A program made the position numbers and the translations under genes. A model generated the notes under the pieces. That model ran no database searches, had not been told where the DNA came from, and was given only the letters and a program-made list of their open reading frames with translations. This document shows positions 38,701 through 50,431 of a stretch of DNA of 64,000 bases, in pieces (position 1 is the first letter of the stretch; each line of letters begins with the position of its first letter). The stretch is taken from NCBI RefSeq assembly GCF_003286085.1, contig NW_020825442.1, forward strand, positions 1 to 64,000. Reading direction: 5' to 3'. The stretch comes from Drosophila persimilis (Eukaryota; Arthropoda; Insecta; Diptera; Drosophilidae).

Positions 38701-40635
38701 CCTTGATTTCCCTGGAATTTTATTGACAGCACAGAAATGGTACAGTCTCTTTATCCAGTAATAGTCGAAGCGGTATATTGAGCACCAAGGAAGGCCTTTG
38801 TCTTGCCTTCCTCTCATTCATTTAGACGGCTCCTGCAGCTGTGATAAATGTGGACTGGAGCTGCTCTGAAATTCTGGTCCTGGTTCCATTTTTATGACGG
38901 CCCTGGCCGTGCAATTTTCTATCTGTCGTATCTCTCTGTTATACTGTCGTAAGCGTCTGTCAGTGGGTGTACCATGTCAATGCAGGAGAGGGGAGTTGTG
39001 GCTGTGGGCGTGAGTGGGGGTCTGTTCAGAGGGCAAATAAATAGTTTCATGTGACATAAATGTGCTGAGATGATTCTATTAGCTAAGCAAACACACGATG
39101 GCAGGGATCGATGCCTGGGCCCTTATGCACGTAGAACGTAGAATGTAGAATGCACAAGCGGTCTAAAAATATCAATATATTTTTCATTCCCATATCCACG
39201 GGCACGAGAGTGGCTCCTTGTGGGTCCTTCCATACATGACAAAATTACAAAAACAAGCTAAACAAGTTGCCAATAATGTGTGTTGTGTGTTGTGTGGGTG
39301 TGTGTTGGACAAAGGGTAAAGGGAGGTAAAGGGACATGTCGCTGGCTGACTGACTGGCTGACTGACTGGCTGACTAACTGATGGAGGAACCAGCCCCGAC
39401 TCGGTCAGCTGTCCGAGCCTTGACGGCCATTTGAGCGATGCGATGTGCTGTCCGATGTGAAGTGGGTCCTCCACAGCTCCACAGCTCCACAGCTCCACTG
39501 CCCCACCCTCTTCACGGTTGAGTAGTTCGTTCTACTCGTAATAATGCAAATACACAATAAATAACCAACGTGCACAGTGCATTGACGAGCTCCGAATACT
39601 TTGGACAAAGTCCCCCCTGGACTTCACTCAATTTGCACCCAAAGAACCTCGGCCTGTCCCTCTGCGTGCCCGAGCAATGCCAATTATTTTCAGGCTCTTA
39701 GTCATAATTCACCAAGTGAACGCCTGCACATGACGACGTGGAGCAGTGGAGGTTGCATTCCGTTTAGCCTTTCATATGGATATACATAGACATTTGTGTG
39801 CATGTAAACGAATGCGAGTCGCAACATGTGCTTCTGTTTCCCATATCCTTGAACGGGTAATTTGAGCTCTGAACGAAATTCAATTATTTCTGCCCGGTCC
39901 CTTCGTCCGAGCCGAACTCATTCCCGACGAAGGTAGGCAACAGCTCTCTGGGGCAAATTCCTGGCTAGTCTTGGAATTTATATTTACACTAGGACTATAT
40001 TAAAATTTAACTGAATTGGGTATTACTTTTCCCTCTGGCAGATGTACTTGCTCTCCTTTATTTTTATTGATTTCCATTGGCACAGGTCCTTAATATACGA
40101 TTGGGCGAAATTAAATTTCCAAAACGAATTTCGAGTATAATCGAGATTGGCTTCTTGGGTGCGCGCCTGCCTTTGTTTGTCCTTGTTCCGGAAACAATAT
40201 ACATTGCCAGCACCACCCCACCACCGCACCACCCCACCACCCACCATCAAAGGATTTAGGGGCTGGCTGCTCCCCAAGAAGGGAACGTGGCAGATACTCG
40301 GATTCGAAGGGCCAGCCTTGAGGTGCACGAACGCCCGACCCACCCATCGGCGGGGGGGTGTATGTAAATTTCAGCTTGAGGCCGTGGTGGTTATTGATTT
40401 TTCCCCCCCGCTGTTTGTTGCTGCTCTACGAAATTATAATTATTTATAATAAAATCAGCACTAAACGCAAAAGCAGTGGATAACAAATCAAAGTTTTCTC
40501 AAGAAAACTCTCTGTAGCTGTAGCTGTGGCTATGGCTGTGGCTGTCGCTGCCTCTTGCCACGTGTCCTGTCCCGTCGATGGTCTGTCGTATGTGTTTTTA
40601 TTAATTATGTTAAAGCAGACGACACTGCAGACGCT

Positions 40636-40663
40636 GCCTGCCTGCCTGCCTGCCTGCCTGCCA
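40636..40663. repeat. (CTGC)n tract
   Basis: About seven units. Similar short tracts in this region are (GACT/GGCT)n at 39,343-39,380 and (CACTGC)n at 41,681-41,710. Confidence 0.8.
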
Positions 40664-42240
40664 TGGGAGCTCATTAAGGCATCACGAAGGACGAGAGGTT
40701 GGGCCATAGGGCGGTCGCCTTTTCAATTTCAATAGCTTCAAGGGAAGCACACTCAGACATTCGGGGGCACAGTGCAATGCAAAGGATTGATATTGTGTAC
40801 GATTTGGAAATATCTTTCTCTTCTTTCACAGGATTGAAAAGGATAAAAAACGCTTCTCTAAAAAGAAATAACTATGAAATCGAATTACAACGTATACACA
40901 TATTTTTAACCCTCAAAGAAGGCTCCTATCGCCTGGCAATAAAAAGCCTGGTCATGTACACGACATGTATTTTGTTTCTTCATTCCCTTTTGCACTTTTC
41001 TCCTGTCCCGGGTGACTTTTGTCCACTGTGCGCTGTGGGACTTTGGGGGAAGCCAAAAGGAAGATATTTCTCCATGTGGTGGCAGGACGGGATTGGAGTG
41101 TGGGAGGAAGGGAGATGGCAGATGGTAGATGGTAGATGGAAGATGGGAGTGTGTGGCATCACAGTTTGCTCCAATTTCAAAGCATTACGCTTATGAGAAT
41201 TTATGTTATGTGGCGGGACACACATGTGTGTGCGTGTGGCTGTGTTTGCGGACAGGACCTGCTGGCGCCCTGCTGTGCGGACGGTCTGGTGTCCTTTTGG
41301 CTGTTTTGGCTCTCTCTCTCTCTCTCTCTCGCTTTCTGTCTCTTAATTCTGATTCCGGTTATGGTTCGAGGTTCAGGTTCAGGTTCTTGCCAGAGAGACC
41401 TGCAATTAGTTGGAGCATGATAAAAATGTTGTATGCTGCCAGCAGTGGCGTCGCCGCAGCATCGTTGCCGCTTGTCCTTGCGGGCAGTTTCCTGCCCGTC
41501 CTGCCGGTCCTGCCCGTCCTGCCCGTCCTTGTGGCCTGTGTAATATTCATTGCTTGTGCAGTTTTGCCAACTCATTTGGCGCGATTTACCTACACACACG
41601 CATTGGGCATGTCTGCCCCTCCCTTCGTATTACCGTAATAGAGCCCATCTATTTGCAGCTTTGACTCTGAACTTTTCCCTGCCACTGCCACTGCCACTGC
41701 CACTGCCACTGTGCCCCCTCCTCTGGCCATCCTAATGAAGTTTCCACCAACCCTGCCACGAAACTTTTCGCTCTTCTTTTTTTTTTGTTATTACAACAGA
41801 GTGGTTTTGTGGGCGGCCGATGGGGAAAGTAATGTGGGGGAGGGCAGGGAAAGCTACTGAGAAAGTATCATGTTGCAATCAATTAATTATGTCACTTCCC
41901 AACAGCAACACACAACACAGTCCCGCCTGCACAGTGGCAGCAGACACTCGCACATTTTGGATGGAAAAGAGGGGCACTTCCGTTCTTTGGTGATAGGTCC
42001 TTCCCGTCTCGAGGGCAGTGTCTTCCAGTTTTGACAGTTTTTCCATCTTCACTGCCAACATTTTTGTGCATATGTTTCATGCAACGACTTGGCATTCGTT
42101 CAGAAACAATTGGGTTTTTTCTATAACGAAATTTAAGCACGAGACTTTGGTATCGACAGAATGGTATTGCCCCCAATCGAAAGAAGAAATAAAGCGGTAA
42201 TTCCTTAAGATTGTCGTCTTTCAAAAAAAATTGTGAAATT

Positions 42241-42391
42241 GTTATCTTGATTCTGGCTATAATAATTATACGATCTGGTTCAGATTCTTCACTCTAGAAG
42301 ATATAGTCATCTTCTACGATTCTGTAGCAGTGACATATCACTGAAGTCTGGATCCAAAACATCGTTGCTCTAGCTCTTATAGTCTTTGAGC

Positions 42392-42429
<38 letters not shown>

Positions 42430-42430
42430 T
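42241..42430 (-). mobile_element. mini-me-like short element with (GTCT)n tail
   Basis: On the minus strand a (GTCT) repeat (42,392-42,428) is followed by CTCAAAGACTATAAGAGC, then TTTTGGATCCAGACTTCAG and GATATGTCACTGCTACAG. This order matches the common Drosophila intronic repeat carrying a GTCY microsatellite (mini-me type). The element has no coding capacity. Boundaries are approximate. Confidence 0.6.
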
Positions 42431-42938
42431 TTAAGTCTTATAGCAGAATATTCTAAAAAAAATAGTAATTCCATTATTATTTGTTATTTTTAGTGATTGT
42501 ATTTTTCGGTCAACAATAGAATATTTTCGTGGAAAATAAATAGTTTTCCTGCACCTTTCATAAGAAAAAAAAGCACCAACAAGTGTCTTATGCCATTAAC
42601 AAATTTCCCAGAACTTTATTAAGATATTTCCTGCCACAAAAAATTTATTGAAGAAAAAACCACATCGCCATGAAAGCCAAAAAGTACAGGAACTCATACA
42701 ATACGTGTGCCGTGGCTCGTAATAATCTCCAGCTATTGGGGGCTCTGACTGGGGAAAAGGAGAGCAGCTCGCTTTGAAGCTAGTGATGGGATCCACCCAA
42801 CTCAGCCCCAAAAATTTATGCAAAACACAAAAGCAAAAGAAAAGGAAAGGGCGATGGAAGGGGGCGAAAAAATTGCTGAAAATCTTGCATAAATTGCGGG
42901 ACGCACAAAAGTATGCAATAAAAATCACATCAAACATG

Positions 42939-42975
42939 TGTGTGTGGGTGTGGGTGGGGGTGTGGGTGTGGGTGT
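42939..42975. other. G-quadruplex-prone tract
   Basis: Six GGG-or-longer runs separated by TGT or T lie within 37 bp. A second G-rich tract with similar potential is at about 24,110-24,142. Confidence 0.5.
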
Positions 42976-43703
42976 CCTTTCCGTCCTAATACCCATATTC
43001 TTCTGCCAAGCTGCCCGCCCCCTCGTTTTTTGTCCGTACTTTTTTCGGCAGCGCTTAAACCTTTAATATTATGCAACACTGGCAACCGATTGCTCGTGCC
43101 ACGCCCCTCCACCCCCCCCTTCAATGGCTGTCTCTCCCAGCCTGCGGGCCATTTGGGCGCCACGCTTCGACGAAGCTGCAAAGCTTTTAATTAAAGCATT
43201 TGCATTTTTTATCAGTCGACCAGGAACGCCCACACGCCCACACGCCCTGGAACACCTGTGCGGCTGTTTGGCCACACGCGCGCCGCAAGTTATGCAACAC
43301 TGGCACGAAAACAAAAAACGAAGTAAAAGCGGAAGGACCTTCCTACAAATTCCACACGAAGAGAGCGGGGGAGCGGGTTTCTGTTTCTGTTCCTTTTGTT
43401 TTTGGCGCGCTTTTGTATCTTAATTGATTTCAATGTGTGTGTCTGTGTGTGTGTGTGCTAGTATCTGTGTATAAGTGCGCTAATTTGATGATTTGAATAG
43501 TGTCCCACCCTCCGGCCCTGCCCGGCCCCCGGCCCCACCTGCAATTTGTTCCCGTGCGTAATTCCGTGTGCATTTAAATGAAAAGTGCACACACACACGA
43601 GCAGCCGGGAAAGTGCAATTGTGTGTGTGTGGTTGACTGTGAAACGTAGAGTCCCTCGTGCAAATAATTAATGAAGCAAGCTCCTAGAAGTTTCGGTCTT
43701 TTT

Positions 43704-43709
43704 ATATAT
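43704..43709 (-). terminator. Possible variant poly(A) signal of the alpha7-like gene
   Basis: An AATATA hexamer on the minus strand lies about 70 nt after the stop. It is a recognised weaker variant. No AATAAA was seen closer to the stop. Confidence 0.3.
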
Positions 43710-43777
43710 TATTTTTTTTTGGTTTTTGGAATGCTCTTGAATTTTGTTAATATGAATTTTGGAGAACTTTTGGAGTC

Positions 43778-44633
43778 TTAAGTGTTGTGTGTGTCAGTAT
43801 CGGATGGTTGCTCGTTTTCCTTGGCGATAGCTGAGGCCTTGGCCTTGAACTCCTCGCCAGCTTTTTTGGCTATCTCGGACCAAGGCATGGGATTGTAGTC
43901 CAGATGCCCCTGGGTCTGAACACCCACAATACCCGTCTCCAGGAGGAAGGTTTGGCCCTTGCCATCGTCATGAATGCCATAGATACTGCAGAACGGTAAA
44001 ACATTAGCGAAATGTGGGAATACTTGGATGGAAAACCACCTACATTTCGCCGGACATTTTCACCAACTCCTCCATATCGAACGCGTCGAATTTGTACTTC
44101 TCCATCAATGCCAGGGCCTTCTCCTCGCCCACGCCAATGGCGCAGGAGGCATGCGAGACGACCGCGCCGGACGGTTCCACTTTGTAGAGCTGCGGTCCGT
44201 GCTGCAGCTCCCATCCGGACAACAGAATGCTCACCGCATAGGGGCGCGCAGCGTTGTGCTGAAAGCACAGCTTGACGATCTTGCTGAGGTGATCGCACAG
44301 CTCTTTCATGGTGATGCCCCGCTCGGACGTCCGACGGACGAGGGAGGCCTCGAAGCGGGCGTTCTCGGCCAGGGCGTAGACGTCCCCGCGCAGCCCATGG
44401 ACAGCCATGCCGAAGTGGCCGTCGATGACGAAGAGGCGCGGATAGGTATCCGGAGAAATGTATCTGTTGCCAGTCAAGTTCTCCACGGCCAGCACCACAG
44501 AGCTCTCGCTGCGAATGCCGACGGCTGTGCCACTGTTCTGCAGGCACCTATGGATAGACTTGAGCGAGTACACGCGGCCATCGGTCGGTGCGTACGAGTC
44601 CGCATTCAAGCTAAACCGAAATCGCGAGTGCAT
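43778..44633 (-). CDS. Divergent proteasome alpha7 (PSMA3)-type 20S subunit, two exons
   Basis: Exon 1 is 44,633-44,044 and exon 2 is 43,985-43,778. They are joined in frame across a 58-nt intron to give 265 aa (alpha7 is about 250). Family landmarks are DGRV (near 18-21), SGTAVGIR, VVLAVEN, GMAVHGL, the alpha7-specific ARPYAVSIL...GPQLYKVEPSGA, the junction SGEIIYGIHD, and a hydrophilic acidic C-tail (QPSDTDTHNT) like that of alpha7. The fold expected is an Ntn-type alpha subunit of the outer 20S ring. Several near-invariant N-terminal alpha features are lost: the YD of the gate motif is FS here, the VEYA motif after DGRV is replaced, and the Lys after VLAVE is Asn. An in-frame TAG lies 6 nt upstream of the chosen ATG. 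It resembles a fast-evolving, possibly male-germline paralogue. The long intact frame, correct splice sites and conserved core argue against a pseudogene. Antisense to the inferred host intron. Confidence 0.88.
43986..44043 (-). other. Intron of the alpha7-like gene
   Basis: The donor is GTAGGT (44,043 downward) and the acceptor is TTCTGCAG (ending at 43,986). The 58-nt intron splits an Ile codon, joining GAA-AT to T-ATC-TAT. Without splicing the frame ends at a TAG two bases into the intron. With splicing, the alpha7-type sequence GEIIY continues cleanly. The total coding length of 798 nt is an exact multiple of three. Confidence 0.85.
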
Positions 44634-44743
44634 CTCGCGCTACAAACATCTACTTAGTAAATTGCGACAATTGCTGTTCACCTTTCACCTACCCCTGGGT
44701 CTTTGTCTTCGCTCATTGCGCTGCTTTCTGTTCCTGTATTGTC

Positions 44744-44765
44744 GAACTGTTTCGGGAACTGTTCG
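44744..44765. promoter_or_regulatory. GAACTGTT direct repeat upstream of the alpha7-like gene
   Basis: GAACTGTT occurs twice within 22 bp, separated by TCGG, about 110-130 bp upstream of the start codon. Flanking bases make it partly palindromic (TCGAAC...GTTCGA). It could be a factor-binding site in a short promoter, but no factor is assigned. Confidence 0.25.
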
Positions 44766-46039
44766 ACGAACAATAACGACTTGAAGGCGGCAAACTTGGC
44801 TTGACAGCTAAGGCGATGTTCATGTTACGGATACATCTGTATATCGGCAACTGTTGGGAGATCAATCGGAAACACCGCGAGGGATACTCCAGCAAATTGC
44901 GAGCAGCCAAAGGGCAAACCAATTTCCAAACAGGGCTGTTCAGGGAGTCCAAAGAGTTATGTTTATTGTACATATAGGGATTGTTTAATTATAGTCAATA
45001 ATCTGTACTTTTGTGCTCATCGGATGGTAGACGGTGGATGGTGCCAGTGTGAATCGGGGTCTCACATCTGTCAATATTTGTACAATTTATAGAAAACAAT
45101 ATTTAGTATTTCGTTAATTTTTGAAGGTGTCCTCGTAATATTCGTAAAATAAATAAAATAAATAGTATAATATAACATTAGATCCCTAACTAAAAAATGC
45201 CTAACAAAGTCCTTAAAATATGCAAAATAAATCCTTGGACAATGTAATATTTGTTCACTTTCGAGGCACCTGCTGCGCGACCCCCAGATATTCCTCTCTG
45301 GAGACTCTCTCTCTACCGTTGTCTCCCCTTTGTCCCTCTCTGCTCTCCCTAGTTCTCCCGATTGCTGTTTGATTTGTGTTCCTGTTGCTTTCGCTGGAGG
45401 GAAATGTCTGACAATTGTCTGCAAATCATTTGTGGCCGAAAGTGGCTTTAAGTGGAGCAGCAAATCCTACAGCAAACTGCCGCAAACAGCGCGAATGCCA
45501 GTTGCTGGGGCAGCATTGCTGCTGCAACATATGCAGGACATGTTAGGCATATTGTTGACACAAATGCCAGTTTCTAGGCGGCAAGCAGCGACGAGCCCGA
45601 CCCCGACCCCGACCCCACACACCGCCCCGGGGTGACTGATTGACTCAGGTTCAGGTGCAGGGGCATTGACGCTAACTAAACATGTTGTTGCAACTTGTGG
45701 CACCCAGATAGATGTAGACTGTCTCTCTGGCTGTCTGCTGTGTCTGTTTCAACTTAATTGCAATTGTCCGGGTCCTGGCAGCCTTGGGTTTTAGGGTTTC
45801 GTTGCGCCAGTGTTTATGCATATGATATGCAAATATTGTGGTATCACTGTGCAACACACACACAGATGTAGATGCAGACAGGCAGACACACACACACGCA
45901 CACACTTAAAGACAGAGAGAGGGAGATCTGGGGGGAATTGCCTTGCATCTGTTTGTTCTTTTACTTGTAGCTCGTAATTTTTGCTGCCACTTTTGCAGCA
46001 GGCTCAGGCTCTGGGCAGTGATGCCAAAAATTTCTGAAT

Positions 46040-46425
46040 CTAAAAAAAAACTGCCAAAAAATAGCCAAAGCCCTAAAGGAATTTTCTAAAAGTACTACAA
46101 AAATAATTCATAATTAAACTAAATTAACATCGTCATTTAAAAATTAAATAAAAAAAATTATCTTAACAAAAACTGCAAAAAAATAGCCAAAGCCCAAAAG
46201 GGAATTTTCTAAAAATGCTAGAAAAATAATTCACAATTAAACTAAATTAACATCGTCTTTAAATATTAAATTAAAACCAAAAAAAATCTTAACAAAAACT
46301 GCAAAAAAATAGCCAAAGCCCAAAAGGGAATTTTCTAAAAATGCTAGAAAAATAATTCACAATTAAACTAAATTAACATTGCCTTTAAATATTAAATTTA
46401 AAAAAAAAATCAATTAAAAGTGAAT
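46040..46425. repeat. Minisatellite, three units of 122-126 bp
   Basis: AATAGCCAAAGCCC starts each unit near 46,060, 46,182 and 46,308. Each unit continues through GAATTTTCTAAAA and AATTAAACTAAATTAACAT. Units 2 and 3 are nearly identical and unit 1 is more diverged, so the last duplication is recent. The repeat is very A-rich and noncoding. Confidence 0.85.
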
Positions 46426-48521
46426 AATTCGATGGCAAATCTATAAAATATCTATAAAAGGTAAAGAAAGTCTCTAATCTGTGGCGCAGTTCTTGGGTTT
46501 TCTTCTAATTCTTTTCTAGTTTATTTTGCGTGTCTGTTCATTCTCTTGTCGATTGCACAATGAATCGTTATCGCACTGGAGTATCGCATAATACTTATCG
46601 CAGTAGAGTATCGCATAAGACCTATTGGTTGAGGTCTAATATCGGGGTACCGGTAGGGGTGTTGTGGGATGGGTTAGGGTAGGCTCGGGATGTTGCCTTA
46701 CAAATCAAATGTATTTAAAAAATATTTTATTTAATTTATAAAACATATATTCTTTCTTGAGAATGCATTTAAATTTTTAGTGTTCCTTAAAGAAGAAAAA
46801 GAATAACTTTTGATTATTTAATACTTGAAATGTTTTTATATATTCAGATATATTTTTTACAGGGTCTAGTAGCCAGAAAATTAATAAATATTAATTAATA
46901 AAAAATATAAAAAAAAAAAAACACACATAAATAATACAAATTATTTCTTTATCTTTAAGAGTGTATGTTCCCAATTTGATAAATAAATTGTATGGAATGC
47001 TTTCAATGTCCTTGCTCTTGGAAGTATTCCAAAATACTCAACAATATCATGGGTTCTTGTGGGATGCTAAATAAATTCTAGATCAAATAAATGCTATATT
47101 TTGCCTTTGAAAAAAAAGAAGCCAAAATGGCAGCACTGCTGCAGTGAGTGCTAGAGGGGTGCAGCAGAGAGAGAGTGCGAGCGAGAGAACAACAGCAATT
47201 TACACAACACATTTGCTTAATTTATATTTATAACTTTAACACAGAGCAAACGAGAGACAGACAAAGGGGAAGGGAGAGAAGGAGGGAGAGAGAGATAAGA
47301 AGGAGAAGGACAGGAAGAAGGAGAGACTTTTGTTAGTTTTGTTTTTTTGTATTTGCATAATCGCGCACTTACCCACACAGAGCGGGATAGAGCGAGGGAG
47401 AGAGGGAGAGAGAGTAAGAGAGATTGATAGAGCAAGGAGCAAAGGAGATGGAGATGGAGATGGAGAGACGAAGCTGCCTTTTGTTTGACTTTAACTTTGA
47501 CATTTACTTTAACATTAACTTGAAAGATGAACCTCAAGGGTGAGCAAGGGAGAGAGGGAGAGGGCACCAGCCTTTGCCTCAAGAGGGGGAACCTCCGAAA
47601 GCGATGGGGGAGAAAGTGCTAAGGCGGCCCAGAGATAGAGCGATATCCCTTTAAAATACACTTGAATATTCCCTTTAATGTTAGCTTTAAAGCTGACTAG
47701 ACGCCGAACCTCAAGAGCACAGCATTCCGTCACCCCATAAGCCCCAAGGCCCAGGACCAGGCCCAGGCCCCAGCCACAGACCCAGCCACAGACCCAGCCC
47801 CTGCCCCTGCCTCATGGCTTCCATTCTATCCATTAGTCATTCAGTTGGTGGCTGGCCCAAAAGGAGTGTGGCGAGCAGGCAGCAGCTGGGAAGCAGACCC
47901 AAAGGGTTGCCTCGTCTGCCACTTGAGACGCGCTCAGAGCGGCAGTGGGGGCAGCGGCGGCGAATTGCAATTGGTGGCAGGGTCGGCCTGCATTGTTTAC
48001 GTACCTTTTGCCACCAAACAACAGGGTAGCAGTGGGTTACGATGTGGCAGGGATAAAGAATTGAACCGTGGGTTGAACGCGAGCTACAACAGATCTGGAA
48101 ATGAGAAGAAGGCCACAGCAAAGAAGGGAACATTTGCTGGGAATCGTACTCGTACACCCTTTCTCCAGGTAGAGGGTACTCTCTGGGGCGACTACTCTGC
48201 CGGCAGTGGCCGCCATTTTGTGCAATTTTATTGCAAACTTTTTCCCACTTCTCTCCCTCTCTCTCGCACTCTGGCTCTCTCTCTCTTTGTATTTATTCCA
48301 CTCCACTCTCCTCCTTCCACTCCATTTTTTCCATTAGAGTGCAAAAATATTGCCTACTTTTTGGGGCCATCTCCCATCTAATGATCCCGAAAAGGGGGAG
48401 GGGGGGGGGGTAGGGTAACGAGGGCCGAAGACGGACAAGGACGATGATGAAAGAGAAATTTTCCAGCCATACAAAATGTAATTACAGCTGGAAAATGCAA
48501 TACAACAAAAGGCTCCCCGCG

Positions 48522-48544
48522 CCCCCCCCCCCCCCCCCCCCCCC
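48522..48544. repeat. Poly(C) tract, 23 nt
   Basis: An uninterrupted C homopolymer, rare in Drosophila. A G-rich run lies about 110 bp upstream (48,397-48,410), so the two could pair. Confidence 0.85.
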
Positions 48545-49004
48545 ATGGCCCCTCCAGGAGCAGGAGTTGCCGCAACTTTTCACAATTTTAACTTCAGTTG
48601 CAGCCGCCGCAAAAGGCAAAAGCAACAACAAAAAAAGCAAATAAAATGGGGGAGAAAATCAAATTTATTTTTTTTATTTTTTATTTATACATTTTTTTGC
48701 GCGTTTTCTGTTTGCAGTTTTTTCATATTTTTTTTTTTTTGCTTTTTTGAAGCTGCCATTGTTGCTGCCGGTCGGAAATAAACCACAAAGCGCAGTCATT
48801 GCCTGCATCATCCTCAATCGTTGTGGGCCCCCGTGACCGCCCCGTGACCCCCCGTGACCGCACACACCCCTCGTGTGTGCACCTTTAGTTTATCGTTTTT
48901 CATTTTTGTAGTGGACTTTTGGATTTATGCGCACACTTGAATCTGCATTTGGCCGCAGACCGAAAAGCCAGAGTGGAGGGTCCTGTCCTGCACTGTCCTG
49001 GACC

Positions 49005-49068
<64 letters not shown>
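49005..49068. repeat. (CA)n microsatellite, about 32 units
   Basis: The longest pure CA tract in the window and Z-DNA-prone. It explains His-Thr and Val-Cys open frames on either strand. Confidence 0.92.
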
Positions 49069-49070
<2 letters not shown>

Positions 49071-50400
49071 GGCAGCCGCAACAAAGCGAAGGCTCCAGGA
49101 GATGCAGCAAGGGGGCGGCGCTCCTTGCCCAACTGTTGGACAACAGTTGAGTGGATATACCCCTTCACGGGGGAGCGGGGGTCGGAGACCTCAAAAACAT
49201 TTACGGTCATTTATTGAAACACACAACTTCCTGCCTGCATGGTGCATGGTGCACTGTCAGATCCTGCCACATGCGCGGCTGGGTGGCGGTGCCATAATTG
49301 AATTCTCCAGCACATCCCGACACTAAACACATGAGAAAACAGCAGCAATAAAATTATTGCAAACAGAGACAAAATAATGGTGAAAAATATGCGAAAATTA
49401 GGAAGCCAAATCCTGCGGGAGCATTTAATCACATTTCATTAATGAATGACAGCCGATGGACCACCCCTTGGTCGTCTTTGCCCCTGTCTTTGACACAGAG
49501 TAGCTTAGCAGTTAAGGGTGAGTTTTCGTGTCTGCTCCTCTCTCGCTCTGCCTCTGCCAGCTCTATTCCAGAGAGACTCGGTCCATTTCAAAGGAGAATA
49601 TTGAGCTCTATTATATTTTTAAAATATTTACAGCTTACATTTTCAAGCTGTTTCCTCGACTCCTTTTCCGTGTTTGCTTCCCCCCCGAGGCTCCTCCTAA
49701 TTTGTGTGCGCTTTCTGTCAATAATTGGCCGGCACTTATCGGCCACAAGGCAAAACCCAAATTAATCTGTTGCTCTGCCCTCCCATCGAGTGGTGCATTT
49801 TGGTTCGTAGGAAATATCGTATCTAAATTTATTTAAGGTCAATGTCAATGTACATCTCATGTTCGGGCTGTGGCTCCTGTGGCCCCTCTGGCCCTCTGTT
49901 CTGTCCTGTTCTGTTCTGTTCTGTTCTGTTCTGTTGTCACTGTCAATTTGTGCTTCTAATTTCCAGGCTGATTTCTATTTGAGAGTAAATCCCACCTCCC
50001 TCCCACTTCCCTCCCTGTCTCTCCATTTTGTGGACTTCTGCGAATGACATAAATATTTGATGGTGGTGCCCAGGGGCCATCCTACGACTACGTCTGGATG
50101 TGGGGATAATGTGTAATGTGTCTGTATTTGTGTTGTCCTCTGTCACTGTCCCTCTCCCTCTCTCCCCCAGTCTCCCCCACTCTCCCTTTCAGCATTCTAA
50201 TTTGATTGTGTGCGTGTGTTGTTTTTTTCTTCTCTGTATTTTTCTCCGTCGATTTGCGTCACACCCAAAATGCAAATGACAAACGAATCCTGGCTGTTGT
50301 TGCTGCCGGCAACTAATTAGCCAGCAACCATTGTGGCACGCCTCCCGGCAAAAGAATAATATCCTAAATGCCACTAGACTTTTCCCCCCCCCATGCCCTC

Positions 50401-50431
50401 CCCCCTCCCCCCCCCCCCCCCCCCCCCCCCC
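50401..50431. repeat. Poly(C) tract, about 30 nt
   Basis: CCCCCT is followed by 25 C. Length may be inexact because such tracts are hard to sequence. Confidence 0.85.

Larger units (their letters stand above)
37889..43703. other. Gene-free stretch
   Basis: No supported gene. Apart from the listed repeats it is ordinary mixed-composition DNA. The frame at 37,877-38,131 just after the ratchet site lacks any recognised domain. Confidence 0.5.

Noticed and set aside
44028-44657. 209-codon + frame over the alpha7-like exon
   Set aside because: Antisense shadow. The minus strand reads a recognisable proteasome subunit with correct splicing.
48155-48175. CCCTTTCTCCAG|GTAGAG as a ratchet site
   Set aside because: Short pyrimidine tract and weak donor; not supported without RNA data.
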